Source of the DNA: Prinia subflava
Lineage: Eukaryota; Chordata; Aves; Passeriformes; Cisticolidae
Length of the DNA: 64,000 bases
Assembly: GCF_021018805.1 (NCBI RefSeq)
Contig: NW_026960608.1
Location: 2,046,001 to 2,110,000, forward strand
Direction of reading: 5' to 3'
Numbering within the stretch: position 1 is the first letter of the stretch; each line of letters opens with the position of its first letter. Under the pieces are notes generated by a model. That model saw only the letters and a program-made list of their open reading frames with translations, was not told the DNA's origin and searched no databases. Positions 22,067 through 32,868 of the stretch are shown here, piece after piece. A program made the position numbers and the translations under genes.

Positions 22067-24814
22067 CACTTCTTCAGCCATGCAGAAAGAAGGTCATGCT
22101 CAGCAGGCAGAAAAATAGCTTAAAACTCTCTATATGTGCATATATATAAGAAGGGAATTAAAGGAATTAAAGGAATTAAAGAAGAAGATTGGGAACGATG
22201 CATGTTATGGATTTTTAAAACAACAGTATTTTGGGAAAATCTCCACCTTAAACCATCACATTATTTCAGGAATAAAGTCCAAACCCTCCAGCTTTAGCCT
22301 GCAGCCTTGATAATCTGAGGCTAACCAAGCTTCCAAGAAAATGAGGGAAAATTACTCCCTTCCAGTAACTTACACTGGCAGAGTGCTCAGTTTTCCTTCA
22401 GCAAGCGCTTATTGGGAGGTTGCTTCTGTATTTTACAGCTCTTCCCAGGCAAAGTGACTGTGGAGAGGAGCAGGAGCAGCTGGAGGGAAGGGCACCATGC
22501 CCTCCCACAGCCCCTGTGCCCAGACAGGACAGAAATCTGTAGTCTCCATCTCAGGGCACTGGCACCAAAAGACGTCATTGCCTTCCCAGTGGCTTTGATG
22601 TCATTAACTGCACACATTCAGTGTGGAGAAGAGAAACAAAATACAGGATTTTCTGTTCTGCAGACACCGGATGGGGCTGCAGATGCTGGCAAGATTCCAG
22701 CACTCTGAAAACATGTGGAAGTTAAACGAGGAGGCGCTGGGATTGCTGAGAAAATCAGCAAGAAATAAAATCAGGACGCTGGCTGCTCCTGCTTCCTAGC
22801 ACAGCTATGACCCCCCTGGAGCATGGGAAGCACAGGAAGGTGAGTGGCATTTCTGCTCTTTTCTTCAGGAGACTGAAACTGGTGCAGTTTTAGCAACTTT
22901 ATCACTTCTTTGTAGTTCTTCAAGAGATGGTATCAGGCAGGAGCTGGTGCAACATCCTCAGCCACTTCTGCTGTGCCCACAAATTTCTCTCTGAGGGTGG
23001 GTGAGGAGAGTCAGTGCCTGGGGCAGGGTGTGGTGTAGGGCTGTTTTAGCCAACAACCCTCAATTTTGTCCTTACTGACAGAGGCTGCCGTAACTGACCA
23101 GCTCTATTTACGCATTTCCTATTAGTGCCTAGATTAAACAAACAAAATTGTTGCTTACAACTTCAGTGCCAGAAAACTTCACTACTTAAACCAAGACCTC
23201 ATTTCAAGCCATAAGTAGATTTACTATGTTTTTTAAAATTATTTTCCCAAGCCTGCTTTTCCCTCCAGCATCCCAGCACTGAAGGGAGGCAGCTCTTCCC
23301 CCATGCCCCAGCTTGGAGGGCTCTCCCCAGCCATGCCTAGAGTTTAGCTTTAGCCTGAGTTGTCCAAGCAGCCCATGGAAAAGATGAGGGCGAGTTTGCC
23401 AATGGATCGGGAGCAGTAAATGCAGGAACAGCCCGGTGGTGTGAGGCTGGGTGGGGCACAGGCTGATTCACAGGAGCTGGGCGGTTTTCAGCACTGACAG
23501 CCATATTCGCCTCCAGGAACACTCCAAAAATCAACCCCGGGTGCCCTAAGAGCTGCTTTGGCTTCCTAATTATTGCAGAGTTATTTGATGTTTAATGAAT
23601 GGCAGGGCTGCATCCACATTCACGCTCTGACTCCTCAGGCACTGATATTTGGCTCCCTTCTGGAATTTCAGCTGATTAAAACTCAGCTTTGCAAAAAAAA
23701 AACACTCCCTGCTCCTGCCTGTGTTTAAATCCATGCATGGATGAAATGGGAAAATAATCAAAGAATGACAGGAATATTTTATAGAAGATTTATAGAGGCA
23801 CTGAACAAAACTCCAGACAGAGCCCACAGGAGCATCTCTGTCCTGACACCCCCAGCAAAGCAGGGGGAAGCTGGAGGGGCAAAGGGAAAACTGGAAAACA
23901 ATAAAAAAATTACAACTCCACCTTCCCAGGAATTGTAGTGAACAAGCCTGGCTTGACCCCAGCCCAAGTTGGGGATCTCTGCTGCTTTCCTACCAGTGCC
24001 CTCCAAAGTGCTGCCACCCAAAGCTGTGTCGGGTACTGGGAGTGCCACCCAGCCCTCCTGCCAGGAACAGGCACTCCTGTGTTCCCAGAGAAAGTCAAAA
24101 ACATGGAGAAAACCAGCAGGGACGCTCTCCATGGAAGAGGTGTAGGATTTGGGCTGAGTTGTGTGGCAGGGACACTCAGGGCTCTGTGACCCTTTCCATG
24201 AGCCCACACCAGGTGCCACCTCTGTTGCTGGACAGCTGTGACAGAAGGTGGGAACAGCTGCATTCCCCATGCTCCCTGGCAGTTTTCCCTGACTGTTTTC
24301 TGCAGAGATGTGAAGACAAGTCCTGCCACCCCTTTCTCTGGGTTAAACAGACTGAGTGCAAAGGACACAAGTCCCTCATGGATTTTTGGGCAGGTGAGGA
24401 GCACAGGGATACTGCAGAGACCAAGGAGCTGCTTCCCACTATTCCCTCAGCACAGATGTCCCCTCTCCCCTACCTTTCTCAACTCAGTGGGGTAATCACA
24501 AACCTCTGGCACAGTCGGCAACCAAGAGGTGCCCTCACTCAACAGCCCCAATTCCACTGGAAAAAGAAGGAAAAGCAAAAAGGCAGATTGGGAATGGCTC
24601 ATTTTGGAAAGCAGGGTGTGAGCACTGACGCTGCTTCATCAGAGGTGAGGGTGAGGGGCAGTCAGCTGAGAGGCTGGGGCTGTACTTTAGATATTTATCT
24701 TCACATAAATATATAAAATATCTAAGATGATGATTTCCTCCTGAACCTGAAAATGTGGTAACCCCACCAAAAAGCTGCCCAGGTGAGGAGAAGCAGGATG
24801 GAGGAAACTTCATC
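22067..24814. other. Non-coding
   Basis: No gene recognised. A short tandem repeat of GGAATTAAA (three units) is at 22153-22181. The longer ORFs around 23.8-24.7 kb overlap one another on both strands and lack domains. Confidence 0.5.
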
Positions 24815-24820
24815 CTGTAC

Positions 24821-25834
24821 TGCCTAGGCCGTTTCTACAGGTTAATATATCTTAAAGGTCCAAGAACATTTTTAAAGTCTTATGCAAAGTTGTTTATTAC
24901 ATAAAAGCATATATCTGAAGGTGCGAGAGTCCTAAATGAGCGGTCTTACAATTGGTTGTGAGCATAAAGTCTTAGAAAATAAAATACCAGAAAAGCAACA
25001 GTTTTGACACAGATTCTAACACAGCATCACAGCCTCCGGGTAAAACAACCTCCAACTCCCGACCAGGGTTCCCGGCCGCAGGGTCAGGGTGGCAGGAAGG
25101 GGTCCTGAGATCCCGAATCCGCGCAGAGTCCCCGGCTGCCCCGACCAGAGCTCTGGCGGCAAGAGCCGCAACGGGGAAGGAGAAAGGGACCTCAGGGCCC
25201 TGATCCCACGCAACAAAGACTACAATACATGGTACCTTTAGAATCCCGTTTCAGCGCCCTGGCACGGCTCTTTCCCCAGGCTGCAGAAGGTGGAGGTTGG
25301 ATTGATAGATCGGGTTGATCGATCGATACCTCCACTTCCAACCCAGAGGCTTTTTATCTATATGTTACAAATGCATATTCATACCTTTATCTACACACTA
25401 CCCAATTTAGGTGCAATTCTTAAAGTTCGTAAAACTACAAAAAACTATGAAAAGCAGTATCAAAAACCTACGCATATAGCATATCTATTAGTGCAAAAAC
25501 TCTACCTTGCTAACGTAAAAATTTTATCTTGTTATGCGTAAAAGACTCTAGCTTAGTATACGTGAGAAACTTTATCTTATTTGCGTAAAATTCATACTAA
25601 AAATTATAAACAGTACTCTATTTTTGTTATGTCTAAACTCTATCACTAAGCCTGAAGCTCTGTACTTTTACACTAACAATTAGGCACTTAGGGTATGTGA
25701 AGCTTAAAGCTGAAGCTTAAATCTCTACTTTATGTGTGTGTGGCTTTATATATTTTAATTTTTCTAAAAGTTTTAATTCAATTCTTGCACTTCTCACTCT
25801 CTGCGGAGTATCCATGGAAACATGGGCTCCAACA
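24821..25834 (-). mobile_element. Solo LTR, family 2 copy a (1014 bp), with 6-bp duplication
   Basis: CTGTAC at 24815-24820 is repeated at 25835-25840. On the plus strand it starts TGCCTAGGCC and ends GGGCTCCAACA. Minus orientation is inferred from a reversed TATA-like ATAAAAAGCC near 25350. It contains about one to two units of a 66-bp GC-rich repeat at 25060-25160 that is expanded in copy b. The 6-bp duplication indicates class II integration. Confidence 0.85.
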
Positions 25835-25840
25835 CTGTAC

Positions 25841-27067
25841 CTTGAAGCATTGGGATGGATTTGCTCCTGGAAATCCATCCCTGTGACAAACACCAGGCTC
25901 TGGAAAACAGCACTGTGGCTGCTTCTTAATTACCATTGATGAGGGGCTGGGTGACAGTGACAGGAGGTGCTGAGGGCTCTGTCAGCCCCAGCTCCAGGCA
26001 GGGAAGGGCAGGGCCAGCTGCCTACCTCTCACAGGCTCCATTTCCAAGGAGAAAATACTTGGATTTCCTTGGAAAATCCAGTCTTTACAGACAATGCTGC
26101 AGCCCCTGGGTTTGTATCCTGCTGCTGCCAAATCCCCTCTTCCCAAAAGAACAGATTCTTTCCCAAGGGATCTGCTCATGAATGGCAAAATCCATCACCT
26201 CTCCAGAGAGCAGCAGGAGCACCTGAACTCTCCATGACCTGCTAATAGATCCCTTCAGCACTGGGTGAGCTGGGATGGGTAGATGGAGGAGAATTTCTAC
26301 TTTAACTAGAAGGGAGTTTCATTTATCTCCCTGCATGTCCTGAGCAGTTGCTGAAGGATAATTCCTGCTGCTGAGGGATAATCCCTGCTGCTCCAGCATG
26401 ATGTCTGCACAATGAGCCAGGAGTGAGGGAATTTAATTAGCAGGACCATCAGAGCAACTGGAGTGTGTTTGGCCAGTTATTAACTTATAAATCCAACCTT
26501 AACTCTGGAGCCAGAGCTGATGGATCTGTCTGCAGCTCTCCCCTGGCCTCAGCTGCCTGGGCATGTTAATTACTGCCTTTGCTGCCAATTCACATTAGAT
26601 CCCTGCATGGATCTGCAAAGACTGCCTAAATCCATTTCAAACCCCTGTATATATACAGTTCAGCTGAAATTGCTTGTAGATGTAGAGCACCAATTTGAAA
26701 GAGTGTGATGGAAAACTTAATGAAATAAAAGTGGTCCTGGAAAACCCAAGGAGCTGCAGAAGCTCTCTGGCAATCAAGAGATGGATGTTACAGAGCTCAG
26801 GGTATTCACTGTAATTGGGGCATCTCACGAGATCCTGCAGAGCATCTCTGCAAGGAGAGGTTGGAGGATGCCTGGAATCACTCCCTGGGAGTGGGATCAC
26901 CCTTCCGACCACACACATTGACTTGCACACACACCTACACACAACTGACTTTATTGTCCTAAAGCACACTTACTCCATAGAGATTTTGTCTTTACAGCAT
27001 CTTTTTACCCACTCCAGAACCCCTCCCCCTGCCGTGACTGCCCCGTGAGTGAAGAGACCCGGCCAGG
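25841..27067. other. 5' flank of the P2RY10-like gene
   Basis: No separate gene. A good 3' splice site, TTTTGTCTTTACAG, ends at 26997, 70 bases before the receptor ATG, consistent with a 5' untranslated exon upstream and a single coding exon, as in P2RY10 genes. Confidence 0.5.
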
Positions 27068-28183
27068 ATGGAGAGCAACGTGTCCTCCAGGAACTGTTCT
27101 GACCTCCAGATGTCCTTCCAGTCCACCCTCTACACCACCACTTACACCCTCATCTTCATCCTGGGGCTCCTGGCCAACAGCACTGCCCTGTGGGTCCTGT
27201 GCTGGTTCCTCAGAAGGAAGAGCAAAGCTGTCATTTTCATGATCAGCCTGGCTGTGGCTGACCTGGCCCATGTCCTCTCACTGCCCCTGCGGACCTACTT
27301 CTACAGCAACCACACCTGGCCCTTTGGGAGCTTCCTGTGCCAGATATGCTTCTACCTGAAGTACCTCAACATGTATGCCAGCATCTGCCTCCTCAGTTGC
27401 ATCAGCATCCAGCAGTACCTGTTCCTGCTGCACCCCTTCTGAGCCAAGGGCTTGAAACGTCACAATGATATGACCATCAGTGCCCTGGTCTGGCTCTTGG
27501 AGGGGGCTGCCTGCCTGCCCCTCATCATCGTCAGGACCCCAGCCCTTTCCAACTCCATTAACAGCTGCTTTGCAGACCTGGGTGTGAAGCAGTTCAGCCC
27601 AGGGGTCGCCATCGCACTGGTGATGGTGGCAGAGCTGTTTGGCTTCGTCATTCCCTTTGGCACCATCGCCTGGTGCACGTGGAGGATGTGGCATTCCCTG
27701 TGGGAGGGCCCCAATGCACTGCAGGATGCCGGCGAGAAGCGGAAGGCCCTGAGGATGGTCCTCATGTGAGCTGTCATCTTCTTTATCTGCTTCACCCCCT
27801 ACCACACCAACTTCCCCTTCTTCATGATGGTGATCGAGAACGTCATCTGGGACTGCGCCATGCACTGGAGCACGCTGCGCTTCCACCCCATTTCCCTGTA
27901 CCTGACTAGCCTCAACTTCTGCCTGGACCCTGTCCTCTACTACTTCATGACCTCCGAGTTCCAGGCACAGCTGCTGTGCCATGGCTGCATGGCCCTGTGG
28001 GCCCAGCTCCTGCCCCACCAGAGCAGCACCTCTGGCACCGACACCACCCATGACATCCATGTCAGGAAGAGGAATCTCCCTTGCTTCAAGTTCTCGTCTC
28101 TTCCCAAGTTCTTCGGCCAAATAAACAGCATAGACATCCCCTCCACGCCACCCGATGAGCTGCAACTGAAATCCATCTTGTGA
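27068..28183 (+). pseudogene. P2RY10-like receptor with two in-frame TGA codons
   Basis: One frame runs 371 codons from ATG 27068 to TGA 28181-28183, interrupted only by TGA at 27440-27442 and 27767-27769. It has N-glycosylation sites at the N-terminus (NVS, NCS), seven hydrophobic helices, LLANSTALWVL in helix 1, SLAVADLAHVL in helix 2, FICFTPYH in helix 6 and DPVLYYF in helix 7. The first stop sits after HPF at the second intracellular loop where relatives have Arg (CGA to TGA is likely); the second is at the start of helix 6 where relatives have Cys. The Arg of the DRY-equivalent position is Gln (SIQQY). The tail is about 50 residues longer than in P2RY10. With no frameshift, decay looks recent, or the stops are assembly errors. 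Confidence 0.88.
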
Positions 28184-28641
28184 GCATCAGCCACCCCTGT
28201 CCATGCAGGGGCTTCTCAGAGCTGCAGTGAGGACTGCTCTACTCTCCAAATCTGTCTGGAATTGTCCTTGTGTGCTGCAGATGCCAGGACCTGATCCATA
28301 AGGACGTTATGATGCCAAAAGATTTGCTGGTTGGGTTGTTGCTCCTGGGGACTGTTGTCTTCCATCCCCTCAAAAACCATTGTTGATGCCGAAGTTTCTC
28401 CTATGCTGAACTGCAGTGGGTTCAGGTGCCTCATTTCAGGTGTTTCAGTGCTTCTGCATATTTGCCATTTTTGGGAATCCTTCTGAACCCCGGGCTGTGA
28501 GTGAGAGGCTCAGCCTTGGCACCGTTCTGGGGCTTTCAGCCCTGATCCTGGGTACCAACAGCTACCGTTACCTGGAGCATCCACCATGCTCACACGGGGC
28601 TCTGGATCAGGATAGTTCATTATCTTCATGTAAACGGAACC
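28184..28641. other. 3' flank of the P2RY10-like gene
   Basis: Presumed 3' UTR and flank; no polyadenylation signal can be fixed and no other gene is seen. Confidence 0.4.
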
Positions 28642-28921
28642 TTTTTCTGCCAAGGCCATTTCTACAGGTTAATAGGTCTTAAAGGTCTAAGAACATTTTA
28701 AGGTCTTACACAGTTGTTTATTACATGAAAGTATAAGTCTAAAGGTACGAAAGTTCTAAATGAGCAGTCTTACAATCTTACAATCGGTTATGAGTATAAA
28801 GTCTTAGCAAATAAAATTCCAGTAAAGCAATAGTCAAAACACAGAATTTAACATCACAGCCTCCAGGTAAAGCAACCTCCAATTTCCAGACCCCAAGCAG
28901 GGTTCTCGGCCATGGGGTCGC

Positions 28922-29359
28922 TGTTGTAGTTTAGATTTTGGGGGGTCCCCGGGGAAGGTTCCCCAGGAGCCCTCCGGGCTCTATGTTCTTTGGTATTTGC
29001 ATGCTGGCAGGCAAGGAGACTCTAGATGGCTGGTGAGGTGCTGATGAGATGAGGATTTATTTGGAGTTTGACCCTGGGAAGGCAGCATGGTCACTGAGGG
29101 AGAGGGGGAAGGAGAGGGAGAGAGGGAAGGGGAGAGGGAAGGGGAGAGGAGCGGAGCCTCCAGAGGCCTCCAGGGCAAAGAGGACTAGCCGTCTCCATTT
29201 GCACCTTTATCAGGGAGTTTCAAAATGGGCGCAGATATATTCTCAGGCCAATGAGGTTACAGATACACGATACTGCAGGGAGGTTACAGACTTGGGATAA
29301 ACCATACACTTTGCAGGGGTGAGCCAGAGCATACCATTTTAATAAAATGCAATTCCACA
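28922..29359. mobile_element. Nested solo LTR (438 bp) with 6-bp duplication
   Basis: GGTCGC at 28916-28921 is repeated at 29360-29365. The segment starts TGTTGTAGTTTAG and ends AATTCCACA. It is absent from family 2 copy a at the matching place. A purine-only GGGAGA-type tract occupies about 29095-29155. Orientation is uncertain because AATAAA-like signals occur on both strands. Confidence 0.82.
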
Positions 29360-29660
29360 GGTCGCGATAACAGAAAGGGGTCCTGAGATCACGAATCCCA
29401 GACAGGGTTCCCGGCTGTGGGGTCACGATAACAGAAAGGGGTCCCAGGATCACGGATCTCAGACAAGGTTCCCAGCCGTGGGGATCGCAGTGACAGAAAA
29501 GGCTCCCGAGGTTCAGAACCCACACAGAGTCCCCGGCTGGAGGGTCCCGATGGCAATGAGGGATCCCAAACCTGGCAGAGTTCCTGGCCGCAGGGCCACA
29601 ATGGCAGGAAGGGGTCCCGGGGTCCCAAACCCGTGCAGAGTCCCTGGCGGCCCCAACCAG
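29360..29660. repeat. 66-bp tandem repeat inside family 2 LTR
   Basis: About four to five diverged units, each with AGAAAGGGGTCC- and GGTTCCCGGC-like cores, occur in succession. Copy a has only one to two. This explains part of the length difference between the copies. A 12-14 base G-run follows at about 29690-29703. Confidence 0.7.
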
Positions 29661-30353
29661 AGCTCCGGCGGCATGCGCAGCAAGGGGGAAAGGGGGGGGG
29701 GGGGACCCTGGGGCCCTGATCCCAAGCAACAAAGACTACAATAGATGGTACCTTTAAAATCCCTTTTCAGCTCCCCGGCAAGGACCGTTCCTCAGGCTGC
29801 AGAAGGTGGAGGTTGGATCAATGGATGGGATTGATCAATCAATACCTCCACCTTCAACCCAAAGGCTTTTTATCCAAAAATTACAAAAGCATATTCATAT
29901 TTTTATCTACACACTGGCCAATCTAGGTACAATTTTTTAAGTTCATAAAACTATGAAAAACTACAAAAAGCAGTATCAAAAAACCTACGCATATAGTATA
30001 TCTATTAGCGCAAAAAACTCTATCTTGCTAGCGTAAAAGTTCTATCTTGTTATGTGAAAAATTTTATCTTAACATACGTGAAAAACTTTGTCTTATTTGC
30101 ACAAAATTCATACCAAAAATTATAAGCAGTACTCTACTCTATTTTTGTTATGTCTAAACTCTATTACTAGGCCTGAAGCTCTGTACCCCTACACTAACAA
30201 TTAGGCACTTAGGAAAGCTTAAAACTGAGGCTTAAATTTATACTTCATGTGTGTGGCTTTATATATTTTAATTTTTCCAAAGGTTTTATTTCAATTCCTT
30301 CACCTTTCACTCTCTGCAGAGGATCCATGGGAACATGGGCTCCAACATTTTTG

Positions 30354-30934
30354 CACTACAAAATTCTATCACCTGGGTCGAATCCAGCCTAATCTGGACT
30401 GCAAGACTATAACCAAGCAGAATATTAACCTATATCACATCAGTGTTATAAGAGAGGGTTCAAACAAACTGGGCTCAGCTCATGCTGCTGGAAAAGGCAC
30501 TCAGAGCCAAGCAGAAGGATCCACCTGGCTCCTGGGAGCTTCAGGTGCTCAGCTGATTATGGAGGATCAATATTTGGAAGACAAATTATGATAGCTATGC
30601 CACAAGCAAAGAGGGAGATATGACACCTCCCAGGGCACAATGACTCACAGAGCTCTGGTGTGAGCTGCAAAAACAGGGACTTGTCGTTGGTGTCTCTTGT
30701 GTTGTTATTGGGAGTCTTGTGTTATTTGTCATGTTGCTGATGTGTGTGGTTGCACATGAAGATCCTATCCAAACCAGTTTTGCTTTGAACAACAAAAACC
30801 ATCCCAACTGTCACTGGGTACTGAGAAAATTTTTTGCTGGGTTTTCTGTAAATCAATCCCTGAAGAAACATCCTTTTCCAATACAAACTGGTGCTTCCTG
30901 CTCTTCCAGTGCCTGCCAGCCTCCTGTTTTATCA
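30354..30934. other. Non-coding
   Basis: No gene or repeat recognised. Confidence 0.45.
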
Positions 30935-31190
30935 GTTGTGGGATCATCATGGAACAGTTTGGGTTGAAAAGGACCTTAAAACTCATACCACCCCTGAATG
31001 GACAAGGACACCTTCCCCTGTCCCAAGTTGCTCCAAGCCCCATCCAACCCAGCCTTGGACACTTCCAGGGATCCAGGGTCAGCCATAGCTGCTCTGAGCA
31101 ACCTGTGCCAGGGCCTCCCCACCCTCAGAGGGAACATTTTTTTCCCAAGATCCCATCTAAACCTACACTTACATATCCCTAAAATTATGC
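30935..31190 (-). mobile_element. CR1 LINE 3' fragment
   Basis: The text GTTTGGGTTGAAAAGGACCTTAAA, then CATCCAACCCAGCCTTGGACACTTCCAGGGAT, CTCTGAGCAACCTGTGCCAGGGCCT and a run before CCATCTAAACCTAC are the familiar reverse complement of the CR1 3' end (core pieces quoted separately here). Only the tail is present, as in most avian CR1 copies, which are 5'-truncated. Confidence 0.85.
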
Positions 31191-31469
31191 AGTACTTGGG
31201 AGTATCCAAGCTGTCCCTTGCACGATACTTTTTAGGGCCCCACAGGGAGGGAGGGCAGCTGCTTTTCTGCTTGCTAAAAATACCTTTTATCCTCCCTCCA
31301 TGACCACATGCTCCCAGTCCAGCCCCAAAGTGACTTTGCCTCTGAAAAACCACTCAGCCTCTGTGGAGCCCTCATAATCGAGCCTCTCCTGATTTTTGGC
31401 ACCACTGCTGGCAAGGGGCAACTTCTCCACCCACCCACCTCGTGCTGGAGAGGGGAAGTGCTGTCCCTG

Positions 31470-32863
31470 TGTCATGGGTTGACGCTAGCCAAATGCCAGT
31501 GCACACATGAGTGTTTTTCCTAATGAGCTACTGTGAGATGTGGTCAGGAACAGAGCAGAGCAGGCCTAAAACTTGAAATAGAAGGACAACTTTATTAAAC
31601 TACATAACAACAGACAATAGAAAAGAAAAGAAGACCCAAACACCCAGAAATAGAAATGAAAACCTTCCAGAACATTTCTTCTCCTCCCCCCAATTTCCAT
31701 CCCTTAAATGCTCAAATGGTTAACACTTGCACATTACCCTCATCTTACTTGCTTAAACCTTCCACAACCCTGGGTTCCCCATCAAAGTCATCATCACTTA
31801 AAAAAACAATCTTCAATCCATCCAGGGAGAGAGGAGTCTCTCTCGCACCACAGACCCCCCATAGGAAACAGGTCCATCCTCCCGTGTTCCCATGTCACCC
31901 ATGGCACCACCCAGAGAAGTCTGCCAGGGTGACACCCTCCTTTCCATGTCCAGTGCTCTCACCATTGTCCATGGACCAAAACCGCATATAGGGCTCTTTC
32001 AAGGATGTTTGGACAAGTACCAAAAACCAGCCATCTTCTCATATTGGGACAAGCAGTCCACCCCCCATTTACCCCTGGGGCCAAGGGTTCCAAGAATAGG
32101 CCACAAAGTCTTTGGTTTTGAGCCAAAAAGCATCCACCCAAATACAGTCTTATTTATGTTCAGGAGAGTTCAGGGTCTGTCTATGGCTAACATTATGCAA
32201 GAAAAGTCCAGCTCAGAAGCCACTCCTCTTCATCTCTAGCCGATCGAGGGGGTCCTTTCCATCGTGCTTTATCATCTCGGTCCCAGGCTGTCCCTTTCTC
32301 TTCTGAAACCATCAGCCATGAGAATCAATGTCTGGGAAAAGTTTTCTTCTGCCTCAGAAAGAGTTAAAAGCTTTTGTCTCCCAGCAAGGCCACAGGCTCA
32401 GGCACTCGCAGGCTCCGGCAACTCCCACACGCAGCAGCAGCTCGGCACCTTCTCCCTGGGGGGGGGCGCGACGAGACGAGACGGGGGGGACGGGACGGCG
32501 GTGGGGACAGAAGACACCTCCAAAGTTCTCCACCCCTCCATCCTGGATGGGGCTGGCCCAGCTCCAGTCCCGTTCTCTCTCTTTCCCCCCCTGGGCCCGA
32601 GGCCTACCTCAGCCTGACCACCTGGCCCCCCTCCCCCACCCAGCCTGGTCAGCTGGGCAGGGGAAGAGGGAAAAGATGCTCCTCTCCTGAAAGCGGAGCC
32701 AGAAAGAGGAAGTCCTTCTGGGAGTCCTTGCTTTTAACCCGTTGTGTCCTCAGATGCATGTCCAACCCCTCAGTGGCCACTCTAGGTGCCAACATTCAAA
32801 CCTGACCACTGACTGGTTTGACCTCAGCTTCCAGAAAAACTCACTTCCCCTCAAACCAGGACA
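31470..32863 (-). mobile_element. Long solo LTR (1394 bp)
   Basis: It starts TGTCATGGGTTGACG and ends AAACCAGGACA, with complementary TGTC...GACA termini. Flanks are CCCTG (31465-31469) and CCCTA (32864-32868), a 5-bp duplication with one mismatch, as expected of ERVL-type elements. Reversed polyadenylation-like TTTATTAAAC near 31592 supports minus orientation. A CpG-rich GACGAGACGAGACGG segment lies near 32470. Many short ORFs inside it are not genes. Confidence 0.7.
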
Positions 32864-32868
32864 CCCTA

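Larger units (their letters stand above)
28648..30347 (-). mobile_element. Solo LTR, family 2 copy b (1700 bp including an inner LTR)
   Basis: It has the same ends as copy a (TGCCAAGGCC ... GGGCTCCAACA) and is collinear with it. The flanks are TTTTTC (28642-28647) and TTTTTG (30348-30353), a 6-bp duplication with one mismatch. It is longer because of an inserted solo LTR (28922-29359) and an expanded 66-bp repeat. It lies in the same orientation as copy a, on the other side of the P2RY10-like gene. Confidence 0.85.

Noticed and set aside
27278..28165. A 295-codon minus-strand ORF over the P2RY10-like gene
   Set aside because: It is the antisense shadow of a GC-rich receptor reading frame; low-complexity His/Gly/Glu content and no domain.
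29095..29155. The GGGAGA-rich stretch as a CRISPR-like or regulatory array
   Set aside because: It is a purine microsatellite inside a nested solo LTR, without spacers.
32374..32805. ORFs of 115-143 codons in the GC-rich part of the 31.5-kb LTR
   Set aside because: Three overlapping frames are open at once because of base composition; all lie inside a solo LTR.
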